In this document: positions 11,395-24,442 of the stretch, in pieces | How positions within the stretch are numbered: the first letter of the stretch is position 1 | Layout: every line of letters starts with the position of its first letter | Assembly: GCA_037074535.1 (NCBI GenBank) | Contig: CM073466.1 | Span: 63,893,441 to 63,957,440 of the forward strand | Reading direction: 5' to 3' | From: Gleditsia sinensis | Taxonomy: Eukaryota; Streptophyta; Magnoliopsida; Fabales; Fabaceae | Length of the DNA: 64,000 nt | The notes under the pieces: model-generated | Told to the model about the DNA's origin: nothing | Database searches by the model: none | The model's input: the letters and a program-made list of their open reading frames with translations, nothing else | Made by a program: the position numbers and the translations under genes

Positions 11395-11398
11395 ATTA

Positions 11399-13842
11399 TG
11401 TAACAACCTTTTTTTTTTCTTTTTTTATTATTATACAATATAAAGTTCACATACACATCATTAATCAAAACGTACGTACCACATTTCAAACACATAAATA
11501 TCTACATCTTATTTATTCTAGTTGACCAATTCCAGAGATTCGGGTGCGGGTGATTGCACCTTCACCGGGATCTGTGCCAACTCGCCCACAAACATTTTAT
11601 TTAGGATCCGCCAATCATAAAATAACTCGATCCAACGTGCATTAAAAGCCAGAGCTATAGAAAATCTGCATAACTAATTTTCTAAACATGATATGGAAAT
11701 ATAGTGAGAATTAAATGCCAATAAGTTCAACAATAAATCATCATCAATATAGCTCATCACGTCATGTTCAGCTGTATAAACTACAAAAAATATCTTTGGT
11801 CACATGAATGCATTATATCTATGCACATAAGAATCATACAGTAATGATATGTATGACAGGATTAACTATTTTCAGAATATCATATGATAGCCATCAACTT
11901 ATTCTCATTTCAAGCTACCCCGGTCAGGGTGAGTATCATCTACACTCCAGTATGGGCTTTTCTCGCTCCGTCCGACATGGCACACCTTCTCTTTCTTTTC
12001 TCATAATCATAATCATAACTGTTGGTAGGGCGTCTCCTACTGGTGCACCACACAGATTGCCATGTGACCGTGCTCATTTATTTTCTTTTCACAATGATAG
12101 CCAAAAATAAGCTTTCAATAATAAGTATATTCATCAAAATATAACTATTACTATAAATCATTAGTAATCATGCCATGAACATAACCATTTCAAATATCAC
12201 TTTATAAAATATTTCCATGTCAGAATTTCACACTTAAGATGGTAAGAAGTTCATACAATGGCAATGACTATGTCATATACTAGACATTTATAAGATTCGT
12301 TTTCTTTTTTAAATATTAATTTTATTTCTTTATTTTCTTGATGCAGGTTTTCATCATATCTAACATTTTCTTACTAATGAGAACATAACTCCCTCAATTG
12401 AACTCCGATGTAGGTGATCTTGGTGTCAATTTCAAGATAAAACAATTATCTAAAACTATTATGCTGAACATTGTAGCGAAATGTTAAGAAATCAATGTGA
12501 TATTACTCCCTCAATGTACAGGTTATTTGTTCTCGGATAGGTTTTCACCTCTACCTACTAATCGGACTATATCTACCTCATATGGACTACAAATTGAGTG
12601 ATTCTAGTGGCTAAAACTCCATCACACACATATCTATAATTCTTATGTTAACCATTTATTTTAATTCCATACAGATAATTTTCAGAAATTAAAAAACAGA
12701 AGTTATCCTTACATATTCTTCTCTGATGAACCATTTTCTAACCTTTGACTACTAATCAACTCATATCTTCCTCATATGAACTCCACATTGAATGATTCCA
12801 GTGGCTACAAATCCATGACACACATAGCTATAATTCTTATGTTAACCATTTATTTTAATTCCATACAGATAATTTCCAAAAATTTAAATACAGAAGCTAT
12901 CCTAACATATTCTTCCCTCATGAACCATTTTCTGACCATTGACTACTAATCGGACCATATCTACCTCATATGGACTCCAAATTGAATGATTCTAGTGGCT
13001 AAAAATCCTTCACACCCATATCTATAATTCTTATGTTAACAATTTATTTTAAGTCCTTATAGATAATTCCTAAAAATTTAAATACAGAAGCTATCCTAAC
13101 ATATTCTTCCCTGATGAAACATTTTCTGACCTTTGACTACTAATCGGAATATATATACCTCATATGGACTCCAAATTGAATGATTCCAGTGGATAAAAAT
13201 ATGTGACACATATATATTTAATTATTTTGTTAACCATTTATTTTAATTCCCTACAGATAATTCCCAGAAATTAAAACACAGAAGCTATCTCAACATATTC
13301 TTCCCTGATGAACCATTTTCTGATCTTTGCTTACTAATCGGAACATATCTACCTCATATGGAGTCCAAATTGAAAAATTCCAGTGGCTAAAAATCTGTGA
13401 CACATATATCTTTAATTCTTATGTTAACCATTTATTTTAATTCCCTACAGATAATTCCCAAAAATTAAAACACATAAGTTAAAAATTTTGCCACCCATAG
13501 CCATACCTATGCAGAACTTTCTATACCAGACTAAGTATTCAAACATACATCACATGCAAAACCAATATGTAACATGATATAGCAACATCCATGACCAATC
13601 ACCAAAGTTCTAAGATCTAAATCTCATATAAATATTATAAGTTTCAAAAGTTTTCTTCGAAAAGAAATATTGTTAAACTTACCTAAGAATCTCCCTAGCT
13701 CACATAGTGAATTGGTTTTCTTGTTTCCTCTTGAAAGAAGTAGCAAGATTCCTCCCTTCCCTTAGCTTTTCTAGCAGCTTACGTAAGAAAAGGAGGGTGA
13801 GTTTTTGAACCTCAAGGATGAAGAAGAAAAATGGAGCAATTA
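11399..13842 (-). mobile_element. Family-A 5' LTR, truncated (LTR A3)
   Basis: It starts TGTAACAACC directly after the PBS and follows LTR A1 to about 13680. The part at 13680-13830 matches, in reverse, 20805-20960 of the solo A LTR. It stops at 13842, where a second LTR start (TGTAACAACC, again preceded by CAATTA) follows. The shared CAATTATGTAACAACC at both starts suggests a recombination or deletion junction rather than a simple insertion. Confidence 0.75.
12558..13470. repeat. 194-bp tandem repeat in LTR A3, 5 copies
   Basis: Units begin CTAATC at 12558, 12752, 12946, 13140 and 13334, all exactly 194 bases apart. LTR A1 and the next LTR have about three. The internal copies differ by point changes only. 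Confidence 0.9.
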
Positions 13843-16801
13843 TGTAACAACCTTTTTTTTCTTTATTATTATACAAGATTGAGTTCACATACACGTCATT
13901 AATCAAAACGTACATGCAACATATCAAACACATAGATATTTACATCTTGTTTATTTTGGTTGACCAATTCTGGAGATACAGGTGCGGGTGGTTGCACCTT
14001 CTCCGGGATCTGAGCCAACTCAACCACAAACATCTTATTTGATTCTGAGATCTGGCCAACATAAAGTAACTCGATCCAAAGTGCACTAAAAGCCAGAGCC
14101 ATAGAAAAAAGCTGCATAACTAATTTCTTGAACATGATATGGAAATGTAGTGAGAATTAAATCTCAATAAGTTCAACAATAAATCATCATCAATATAGCT
14201 CATCATGTCATGTTCAACTGTATAAACTACAGAAAATATCTTTGGTCACATGAATGCATTATATTTATGCACATAAGAATCATACAGTAATGATATGTAT
14301 GACAGAATTAACTATTTTCAGAATATCATATGATGGCTATTAACTTATTCTCATTTCAAGCTACCCCGGTCAGGGTGAGTATTTTCTACTCTCCGGTACG
14401 GGCTTTTCTCGCTCCGTCCGACATGGCACACTTTCTCTTTCTTTTCTCATAATCATAATCATAACCGTTGGTAGGGCGTCCCCTACTGGTGCACCACACG
14501 GATTGCCATGTGACCGTATTCATTTCTTTTCTTTTCACAATGATAGCCAAAAATATGCTTTCAATAACAAGTATGTTCAACAAAATATAACTATTACCAA
14601 ATCATTGGTAATCATGCCATATACATAACCATTTCAAATATCACTTTATAAAATATTTCCATGTCAACATTTCACACTTAATATGGTAAGAAGTTCATAC
14701 AATGGCAATGGCTATGGCATATACTAGTCATTTATTATTTTCATTTATAAGATTCATCTTCTTTTTTAAATATTAATTTTATTTCTTTATTTTCTTGATG
14801 CAGGTTTTCATCATATCTAACCTTCACTTACTAATTAGAGAATAATTCTCTCAATTTAACTCTGATGTAGGTGATCTTGGTGTCAATTTCAAGAAAAAAA
14901 CATTATCTAAAACTATTATGTTGAACATTGTAGCGAAATATTAATCAATCAAGGTGATATTACTCCCTCAATGTACAGGTTATTTCTTCTCGGATAGGTT
15001 CTGACCTCTACCTACTAATCTGTCCATATCTCCCTTATAAGAATTCCAAATTAAGTGATTCCAATGGCTAATCATCCGTGCCACATATATCTATAATTTA
15101 TATGTTAACCATTTATTTTAATTCCTTATAGAATGTTCCCAGAAATTAAAAAAACCTAAGCTATCCTAACATATTCTTCCCTAATTAACCATTTTCTGAC
15201 CTTTGTTTCCTAATCGGAACATATCTACCTCATATGAACTCTAAATTGAATGATTCCAGTGGCTAAAAATCCGTGACACATATATCTTTAATTCTTATCA
15301 TAACCATTTATTTTAATTCCCTACAGATAATTCTCAGAAATTAAAACACAGAAGCTATCCTAACAAATTCTTCCCTGATGAATCATTTTATGACCTTTGA
15401 CTACTAATCGGCTCATATCTTCCTCATATGAACTCCAAATTGAATTATTCCAGTGGCTAAAAATCCGTGACACATATATATTTAATTCTTATGTTAACCA
15501 TTTATTTTAATTCCCTACATATAATTCTCAGAAATTAAAACACAGATATAGCAACATCCATGACCAATCATCAAAGTTCTAAGATCAAAATCTCATATAA
15601 ATATTATAAGTTTCAAAAATTTTCTTCAAAAAAAAATATTGTTAAACTTACTTGGAGCACTTAGTCTTTTAGACTTCTCCTTCCTCTTTCTTCCTTTCTT
15701 CCTCTCCTTTCCTCACTCTACCTTGCTTCTATTTTTTCTCTCCCTCACTTGGACGAAAATTCTAATGTTGTAAGGGTGGGTTTTGCTTAAATAGACCCTC
15801 AAATAATTTACCTTTCATGATCATGGGTCTACCTTATCACAATTAGATTACACTTGGTTGAATTTTTAGAAAACAAACAACTTATGTTCTTGTCTTTCTC
15901 TTCCTTAGTCAAGATATGCATAGGAAAAGGAGATTTGTATTTTAAAAATTATGATAATATGTTCTTAAGATATAGGACAAGATCCTTTTAATTTAGGGAT
16001 TCATTTCCTTTTTCTTTTGTCTTAATCAAGTATGATAGATTTGCCTTTTTAAGTGGCAAATTTCTAGCCATTGAATCTCCATTATTTGGTTGAAATTAAT
16101 TGTGTGGGATAAAGATGTTTTGTCATAATGCTATGTATTATCATACCACTTGCTAAAATTATGAGTGTAGGATATAGATGTTTTCTCCTAAAGCCTTGTA
16201 TTATCATACCACTTGCTAAATTTTTGTCTTAATGCCATGTCACTTAATCTTGATTACACCATTATTTCATCACTTTAATTTTATTTTTATTTTTATTTTT
16301 CCTCTTGGGTTTGGGCTCATTCTTTCCCATTTTCTTTACTTTGGTTAAAATTCTACCTTTCATAATGGGCTTGGTCACATTTTCATGATTTTTGGGCTAC
16401 CGGTCCAATTTCTATATCCTAGTCCAAGTCTATGTTTTATTTCTTCATTGGGCTATACTATTGGCTTGCTAAAAATTTATGTGAAGAAGAAAAATTCTAT
16501 ATGAAGTGTCCATAGTTGAAAGCCCAATTTGTGGGTGGAGATACTAAACTTAGTAACTTTTACTCTTAAATTAGGAAAAAAAATTACCCTAATCCAATCT
16601 TCTTGAAATTTTAAGACCTTTACTTCACAAAAATTTATCCTCCTTACCTAAGAATTTCACCTTTCTTTAGCATGTTTATTTCTAATATTTCCTCTTAGGT
16701 TTTCTTTCTTTAACTATTCCATTAATATTAGAAAATTTCTATTTATATATGTAAGGTGAAGAATTTATAAGGAAAATATCTAAAAATTACGGGATGTTAC
16801 A
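13843..16801 (-). mobile_element. Family-A LTR, full length (LTR A4)
   Basis: The 2959-bp LTR runs from TGTAACAACC to GGGATGTTACA. It aligns with LTR A1 throughout, including the final part from about 15640. It holds three 194-bp units, beginning near 15015, 15210 and 15404, with the third cut short at about 15548. The right flank is not a PPT but an unidentified sequence (16802-17323). Flanking 5-bp words (AATTA and TTACT) do not match, so no target duplication is seen. Confidence 0.8.
15015..15548. repeat. 194-bp tandem repeat in LTR A4, 3 copies
   Basis: Unit starts lie near 15015, 15210 and 15404. The last unit is truncated and fused directly to the downstream LTR segment that starts ATATAGCAACATCC. 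Confidence 0.85.
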
Positions 16802-17323
16802 TTACTCTCTTTTTTTATACTCATGACATTACTTTCTTTTATTGTCTTTGTTTTAAAGAAAAAATTACAAAAAGACTAAAAAGAGAGATTTATAGATGAA
16901 GAGAGAGAAATATATCTGAGAGATATACCTGAAAAGAGAGATAAAATCATAATCACATGAAATGAGAGATATTTAATGATAGATGCTGCAAAAGAGTTAA
17001 GAAGATAAAAAGATAGACGCAAGAGAGAGGTTATAATTGAATGTTATTGAAATTTGAGCTAGAGTTTCCATTGCAATTGTGCACTTTACTTATTATTCAC
17101 CTATAAACATTAGTTTGAATTGATTTTAACATAATTTTATATATCTATATCATTAATATTATGTTAAAATCTTTTAAAATTGAAAAAAATATTATTTGAA
17201 ATTTTTTGAAACATTTCTTTAAAAATCTTTCATTTCCACGAAATTTTCAAAACGTTTCGAAATGTTTTCGTTTCTAGAGTCACCGAAATGGTACGTCGAA
17301 ATGAAATTTAGTACCTTGGTTGT
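16802..17323. other. Unidentified 0.5 kb segment between LTRs
   Basis: AT-rich with a GAGAGA-rich left part (16880-17040). The right part (17210-17320) is rich in AAACGTTTCGAAA-like palindromic words, ending near ACCTTGG. I find no protein, no LTR homology elsewhere in the window and no clear terminal repeats. It could be a small DNA transposon or old host DNA. Confidence 0.35.
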
Positions 17324-18093
17324 CAGATAGTTGAAAATTTGCATATCCTAAGGTTTATCTAACTCCTGAATTTATCTACGGTGTCAAATTTTCAATTGGA
17401 GGTTTCTAAGTAAGAATTTCAGAATTTACTTTTTTCTGAAATTTTCTACTTCAGATCTACGGTGATTCAACAGCTGATTTGAAAAATTAATCAGTCAAAA
17501 CCGTAATATTCTCCGTCCTGAATCCAGTGGTATCTTCAGTTTGAAGATTGAAACCCAATAGGCACTCCAAATTTAGAGAAAAATTGAAGGTACTATTCAT
17601 CACTATTCACTCTACTATTCATCAAATTTGCAGACTCCTTCTTCGATTTCTGTCTCCCCTCCCCTTTTTCCTTCTTTTAATTTATTTATTTTATTATAAT
17701 AATTATTATTATTTAATAATTGAATAATAAGATTTTATTTTTTATATATTCATATAAATACCATTTTTCATCCTAAAAAATCCCAAAAATTTCTAAAAAT
17801 TTACATTCTCATAAACATTTAGTTAAACTCTTAAATCATGACTTTTCTTGATAAAAATCTTAATAAAACAAATCATAAAATAAATAACTTTATACATAAT
17901 AAAAGAAAGAATATTTCTAAAAATACAACAAAATTTATTAAAGGCCAATATAATTATTTTAAGCAAAACAATAATTATTTTAATTAAAAATATACTTGTT
18001 TTTAGCAGAACATAATCCTTTTTAAACAAATAAAAATATATTTGTTTATAGCAAAACATTATTATTTAAAAATAAAAATTACGGGATGTTACA
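17324..18093 (-). mobile_element. Partial family-B LTR with a family-A type end
   Basis: From about 17324 it matches the family-B LTR (compare 29370-30080 and 43910-44630), including the CTACTATTCA-rich and poly-T/AT segments. At AAAAATTACG it switches to GGGATGTTACA, the family-A terminus, and stops at 18093 against LOG codons. It lacks the PPT expected there. It is the left LTR portion of element B1. Confidence 0.7.
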
Positions 18094-18204
18094 ATTAATG
18101 CTTTACAAGCATTTATTCATGTACCTTATCCAACTATGGCTCAAATATATTAGAAGACAAACAACCACAGAAAACACAAGTTGGACTTGGATCTTCATCT
18201 GTAA
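18094..18204 (+). pseudogene. LOG-like: LOG fragment, copy 3 (C-terminal 36 codons only)
   Basis: The frame begins at ATTAATGCTTTACAAGC and corresponds to residues 181-216 of the other copies, with the same KLDLDLHL-stop ending. It keeps CAA where copy 1 has a stop, but has its own TAG in place of the GAATGG region. An LTR end abuts it at 18093, so the first 180 codons and the upstream block are lost. The 3' junction into antisense gypsy RT is the same as in copies 1 and 2. Confidence 0.85.
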
Positions 18205-19497
18205 CTGTAGTAAGACGTGGACATTGTTGTACCACTTCTACTTTCTTAGAGTATATTTGAATACCATCCTTACTAACCACATGACCTAAGAAAATAACAC
18301 TACTAAGCTGGAATTTGCATTTTAAAAACTTAGCATATAGTTTATACTCCCTTAGAATTTGTAAAACTATCCTTAAATGTTGTTTATGATCCTCTTAACT
18401 CTTGGAATATATTAATATATCGTTAATAAATACATTTACAATTTGATCCAAGAATGGCTTAAGTACTATATTCATAAAGTCCATAAATACACTAGGGCAT
18501 TTGTCAAATTAAATGACATCACAAAGAACTCATAGTGCTCATACCAAGTCTTGAAATTAGTTTTTCAGAATATTCTCTTCCCTTATCCTTAATTGATGAT
18601 ATACATATCTCAAAACTTTTTTTTTTGAAAAATATTGAACATACTATAGTTGGTCAAACAAATAATCTATACGTGGTAATGGGTATTTATTTCTCACTGT
18701 TACTTTATTCAATTATTTATAATCTATGCATAGCCGTTGTGATCCATCCTTCTTTTTCAAAAATAGGACTAGAGCACCTCAAAGAGAGTACTAGGACGTA
18801 TAAATCTCTTGTCTAACAAGTCTTGTAACTAATTTTTTTTAGTTCTTTAAGTTCAGTCGATATCATTCTATAAAAGGATATAGATACTAGTTAGGTTTCA
18901 GGAAGTAAATCAATATCAAATTCTATTTCTCGTTTCGAAGGTAATCCAGGAAATTCTTCTATGAACACATCAGGAAATTTCATAACTACTGGAATTTTAT
19001 TTACACTGGTAAACTTTATATCAACATCTCTCACTACTGGCAAATATCCTTGGCACCTTTTTGTAATAACTTAGGGGCTGCTAAAGTAGATATTAGATTA
19101 CTGGGTACCTCACTACAGTCTTCTTGTATCAAGAAGGAAGATTCTCTAGGAATATTGAATTTAATCACCTTAAGATGACATTCCAAAATGGCATGGCATG
19201 ATGCCAACCCATCCATTTACCATATCATATCAAAGTCTATTATATCAAGACAACCGGGAAAAACAGATATCATATTTAGAAATGGTCATATTTGGCAATT
19301 GTCTCAATTCTTTAAATTCTCTGGCACATCTATCCCTTTCACTTTCAGGAAGAAATTGTCCTATAGATACTTTTTAAAATGCCACAATATTTGATCAATC
19401 TTATACTAAGAAATTTAGCAAACTTGGAAAAGAAAGAAAATTGAAACCCTATAGAATCACTCAGCAGCACTTGAAGTATAAATATGTCGGCTCATAT
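18205..19497 (-). mobile_element. Element B1 internal: gypsy RT and protease remnants
   Basis: Minus-strand translation shows degenerate RT (GHVV-like piece near 18290, FxDD region near 18420, TxYEHYEF near 18540, ATCTATGCATAG block = LCIDYRQ near 18730). Protease-like sequence near 19035-19215 has the pattern C-H-A-I-L-x-C-H-L-K-V-I-K-F. Gag is not recognisable. The region aligns with 33282-34570 of element B3. It is interrupted at 19497 by a solo LTR and resumes at 23320. Confidence 0.75.
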
Positions 19498-22400
19498 TGT
19501 AACATCCTTAATTTTGTTTCTTTTATTAATAAAGGTACATAAATGTTTAATGTAACATCCCTAATTTTGTTTCTTTAAACGTACATAAATATTTAATTAA
19601 GGAAATAAAATTTATTAGACAATTTTTAGATATCTAAGGAAATATAATCCTTAGAAATTCTTCATCTTATGTGTATGCATAGAAAATATTTCTAACATTA
19701 AGGGAACAAGTAAAGAGAGAAAACCTAATAGAAAAAATTAGAAAAAAACATACTAAAGAGAGGCAAAATTATTTGGTAAGGAAGATAAATTTTGGTAAAG
19801 TAAAGGTCTTAAAATTTTAAGAAGATTGGATTAGGGTAATTTTTCCTAATTCAAGAGTTAGAAATTTCTAAGTTTAACATCTCCACCCATAAATTAGGCT
19901 TTCACCTATGGACACTTCATATAGAGTTTTTTCACTTCACATAAGTTTCTAGCAAGTCCATTGGATAACCTAAGTAAGAAATAAAACATAGACTTGGACT
20001 AAGATATAGAAGTTGGACCAATAGCCCAAAAATTATGGAAATGTGACCAAGCCCTCCGAGAAAGGTAAAATTTTATTCAAAGCAAAAGAAATGGGTAGGA
20101 ATGAGCCCAAATCCAAGAGGAAAAAATAAAATAAAATAAATCATGTGATGAAATAATAGTGTAATAATAATAAAGATTAGGTTACATGGCATTAACACAA
20201 AAATTTAGCAAGTGTTATGATAATATATGGCATTAGGACAAAACATCTATATCCTACACTTATAATTTTAGCAAGTGGTATCATAATACATGGCATTATG
20301 ACAAAATATTCATGTCCTGCACAACTAATTTCAGCCAACTAAGGGAGATTCAAGGGCTAGAAACTTGCCACTTAAAAAGGCAAGCCTATCATACTTGATT
20401 AGGATAAAAGAAAAAGGAAATGAATCCCTAAATCAAAGGGACCTTGTCCCTTGTCTTAAGAACAAATTATCATAATTTTCAAAATACAAATCTCCTTTTG
20501 CTATGCATATCTTGACTAAGGAAGAGGAAGACAAGAACATGAGTTGTTTATTTTCCAAAAATCAACCAAGTGCACCCTAATTGTGATAAGGTAGACCCAT
20601 GATCATGAAATGTGAACAACTTAATAGTCTATTTAAACAAAATCCACCCCTATAACATTATAATTTCGTTGAAGTGAAGGAGAGAAAAAATAGAAGCAAG
20701 GTAGATTGAGGAAAGGAGGGAAAGAGAGGAGAAGAAAGGAAGGAAGAAGAAAGAAAAAGTTTAAAGGACTAAGTACTCAAGGTAAGTTAGCTTAATCTCC
20801 ACTTGAATCCATCTTTCTTCTTCATCCTTGGGGTTCCAAAACTCACCCTCCTTATCTTATTTAAGCTGCTAGAAAAGCTAAGGGAAGGGAGAAATTTTGC
20901 TACTTCCTTCAAGAGGAAACAAGAAAATGAATTCACTAAGTGAGCTAAGGAGATCTTTAGGTAGGTTTAACAATATCTATTTTTGAAGAAATTTTTTGAA
21001 ATTTGTAACATTTATATGAGATTTTAATCTTATAACTTTGATGAAATTTACAATATTTACTACTTTGATGATTGGTCATGGATGTTACTATATCATGTTA
21101 CATGTTCTTTTGCATATGATGGATGTTTTGGACATTATGGTTGGTGTGGAAAGTTCTGCATAGGTATGGTTATAGGTGGTAAAATTTTATGATTTTTAAG
21201 CTGCTATTTTGTATATTTGAAGGTGGTAAAAAATTGATGGAATATGATTAGATGTAAAGAAAATGGAAGAAGATGTAATATAATGATGAACTAAGACCTT
21301 AGGAAATGATTGGTTAGGAAACTGGATTCCGGGGTAACTAGGGAAGCTTCTATTTTTAAAATTTTAGGAAGAATCAGTTAGGAATTAAAAGAAATTATTA
21401 ACATGAAAAATGTAGATCTATGTTTCATATATTTTTAGCCACTGAAATCACTTTAGTTGGAGTCCAGATGGAGGAGATATTGCCCGATATGTATGCAATG
21501 GTCAGACAGTGGTTAACCAGAAAAGAATCTATCAGGTATGCTTTTGTATTTGAATTTTTGGGATACATTTGTAGGGAACTAAACAAAATTCTTAACATAA
21601 AAAATGTAGATCTATGTTTCATGGAGTTTTAACCATTAGAATCATTCAAATTGGAATTAATATGATGGAGATATGGTCATATTAGTAAGCAAAGGTCAGA
21701 AACTAGCTAACCAAGGAAGAATCTGTTATGTTTGCTTATGTGTTTAACTTTTTGGGCAAACTATGTAGAGAATTAAAGGACATTGTTAACATAATAAATA
21801 TAGATATATGAATCACGGATCCATAAGCTCTAAAAGCACTTAATTTGGAGTTCATATGAGAGAGATATGGTTGATTAATGAGTAAAGGTTAGAATCAATA
21901 TGGAATCCAGAGTGGTAAATGTAAGTATTTTTGTTTTCGAGTTTCTGGGAGTAATTAGTAAAGAATCTAAAGAAATGATAAACATGAAAGTTGTATATAA
22001 ATGTCTTACATTTTATAGGATTTGGACTCACCTCAATTGGAGTTTTTATGAGGGAGATATGGTCTGATTAGTAAGTAGAGGTCTAAACCTACCCGAGAAG
22101 AAATAACATTGAATTTAAGGGAGTAGTAACACCACGATTACTTAAGATTTCACTAAAATGTTCAACATAATGGTTTTAGAGGATTGTCTTATCTTTCAAT
22201 TGACACTAAGATCACCTCAATTGGATTTAAAATGAGGGTGTTATGCTCTATTTAGTGAAGAGAGGATAATAATATTTAAAAAATAAGAAGAATCCTATAA
22301 ATGAAAATAATAAATGACTAGTGTATGCCATAGCCATTGCCATTGCATGAACTCCTTACCATCTTAAGTGTGTAATTTTGACATACAAATATTTCATAAA

Positions 22401-23314
22401 GCGATATTTGAAATGATTATGATTATGGTATGATTACCAATGATTTTTGGTAATGATAATATTTTGATGAAAACTATGGCATGTGAGTATAATGAACATA
22501 CTTGTTATTGAAATCATATTTTTACCTATTAATGTGAAAAGAAAGGAAAAGAAAAGAAATGAGTACGGTCACATGGTAGTCCGTGTGGTGCACCGGTAGG
22601 GGACGTCCTACCAACGGCTATGATTATGTTAATGAGAAAAGAAATTGTGTCATGTCAGACGGAGCGAGAAAATCCTGTACTAGAGAGTAGAAAGTACTTA
22701 CCTTGATCAGGGTAGCTTGACATGAAAATTAGTTGATAGCCATCATATGATATTTTGAAAATAATTATTCATGCCATCTATGTCATTACTATAAAACTTT
22801 CATGCATATAGATAAAGTGCATTCATGTGACCTAAGGTAATTGTTGTAGCTTATACAGATGAACATGACATGATGAGCTATATTGATGATAATTATGATT
22901 TATTGTTGACCCTACTGGGATTTAATTCTCACTATATTTCCATATCATGTTCAAAAAACTAGTTTTGCATATTTTTCTTTGGCTCTAGCTTTTAGTGTAC
23001 ATTGGATCGAGTTACTCTATGTTGGGTAGATCCAAGAAATTAATAAGATGTTTGTGGTTGAGTTGGCTAAGATCCCGGTGAAAGTACAACCACCCGCACC
23101 CGTATCTCCGGAATTGGTCAATAGGGATGAATAAGATGTAGACATATATGTGTTTGATTTGCATACGGATGTTGTTAATTAATGATGTGTAAACCTTAAT
23201 TATGCTTGGTTAAATTAATTGAATGTTATTATGAGTTAAATTAAGGTAATGACTTCATGCGACTTTTAAAAAAAATTATATATATGTATATATGTAAAAA
23301 ATGGAGTTGTTACA
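19498..23314 (+). mobile_element. Solo family-A LTR, plus orientation, TSD CATAT
   Basis: It begins TGTAACATCC and ends GTTGTTACA. CATAT occurs immediately before (19493-19497) and after (23315-23319), a 5-bp target duplication typical of LTR elements. Removing it restores the B1 leader as seen at 34560-34600. The sequence is the reverse complement of the LTR A1 type, with diverged 194-bp-like units around 21400-22100. At 3817 bp it is longer than the others. Its first 53 bases are repeated at 19551. No internal region is present, so it is a product of LTR-LTR recombination. Confidence 0.88.
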
Positions 23315-23319
23315 CATAT

Positions 23320-23392
23320 CCATATTAAAGGTCCTACTAATGAATCCTTTGCTCCGATAGCCATAGGGATATCTAATGCTTTGATATCAACT
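23320..23392 (-). mobile_element. Element B1 leader and degenerate primer-binding site
   Basis: The sequence continues the B1 leader after the solo LTR and matches 34585-34653. The PBS position (about 23378-23390) reads as a mutated reverse complement of TGGTATCAGAGC, then the 5' LTR follows. Confidence 0.75.
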
Positions 23393-24376
23393 TGTCACAC
23401 CCCTAATTTACACATACTTTACAAACATATATTTGCTATAATATGCATAATACACTCCTGTATCATTGAAAACAGTTATATATAGGTATTCCCATGTATA
23501 CCCAATAAATAGACCTAGTCCATAAATATCAAAGTAACTGCAGAAGTAGGGATCCTGTCTATAGCATTTAGAGCATACTCTAGAGTACAAGTACACTATA
23601 ACCAAAAATTTACGAGCCTTAGAAACAAAATAGGCTCACCAGAGAATATGTCGCCTAGTTGATTACTTATCTAAAATGACAAGATCAAACTCTATATTCT
23701 TATCTAAAAAATGTGTAAATATCATATAGTGAGTATGATAACTCAGTGAGTAGATAATATCTCCTATGACCTCTTAGGTCAGCATATAGATGTACTCATA
23801 TTTTAAAATTTGTCACATAGAAAATATAGTTCGAAAGTACATCCATATAGGACCCGCATTTCAAATATTGACAAATCAAAGGATATTGAGATATCCAAAA
23901 CCATATTTAACACGATATGATCATTAAATAAATGTTGTTATGCATCAAAATATTTCACATGAAAACATTAGGAGAACCCATATCAGAACTATCAAATAAT
24001 CCCAAGTACACAGCAAGGGTTGGCGATATGTTCAGCTGTATAAGCTATAGAAAAATATCAAACTTTTGAGATAAAATTATAACTTTTGTTGATGCATAAT
24101 TAACATACTATATATACACTCAGAATTCACTCTTTTTACATAATGTTCAAGCATGTCACAGCTCTCAATATACTCAATTCACTCATTTGTTATACGCAAA
24201 GTGATCAATCAACTACAATTACAATAAGTGATCAGAAAATGTGAGTTCATCACCCATCTACCTCCTTACATTACCGCTGTCACCCGGCTAGAGTGGCCCT
24301 CCCCTTGGCTCACTCAGGCTAATAAGGCATCCCCAACTCGGTACCCTCTCAAGCCATACAACCCATCGATATTCAT

Positions 24377-24442
<66 letters not shown>

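Larger units (their letters stand above)
6719..11398 (-). mobile_element. Family-A Ty3/gypsy internal region, gag-pol, multiple stops
   Basis: Minus-strand order is PBS, leader, gag, protease, RT, RNase H, integrase, PPT, the normal Ty3/gypsy order. The LTRs of about 3 kb and the integrase C-terminal EATWELE-type tail point to the chromovirus Tekay/Del group (family assignment inferred). At least eight in-frame stops or shifts break the polyprotein, so it is not autonomous now. The truncated 3' LTR ends at 6718 and the 5' LTR begins at 11399. Confidence 0.9.

Noticed and set aside
13838..13847. Insertion of LTR A4 into LTR A3 with a target duplication
   Set aside because: Flanking words (AATTA on the left, TTACT on the right) do not match and the right flank is not LTR A3, so a simple nested insertion is not supported.
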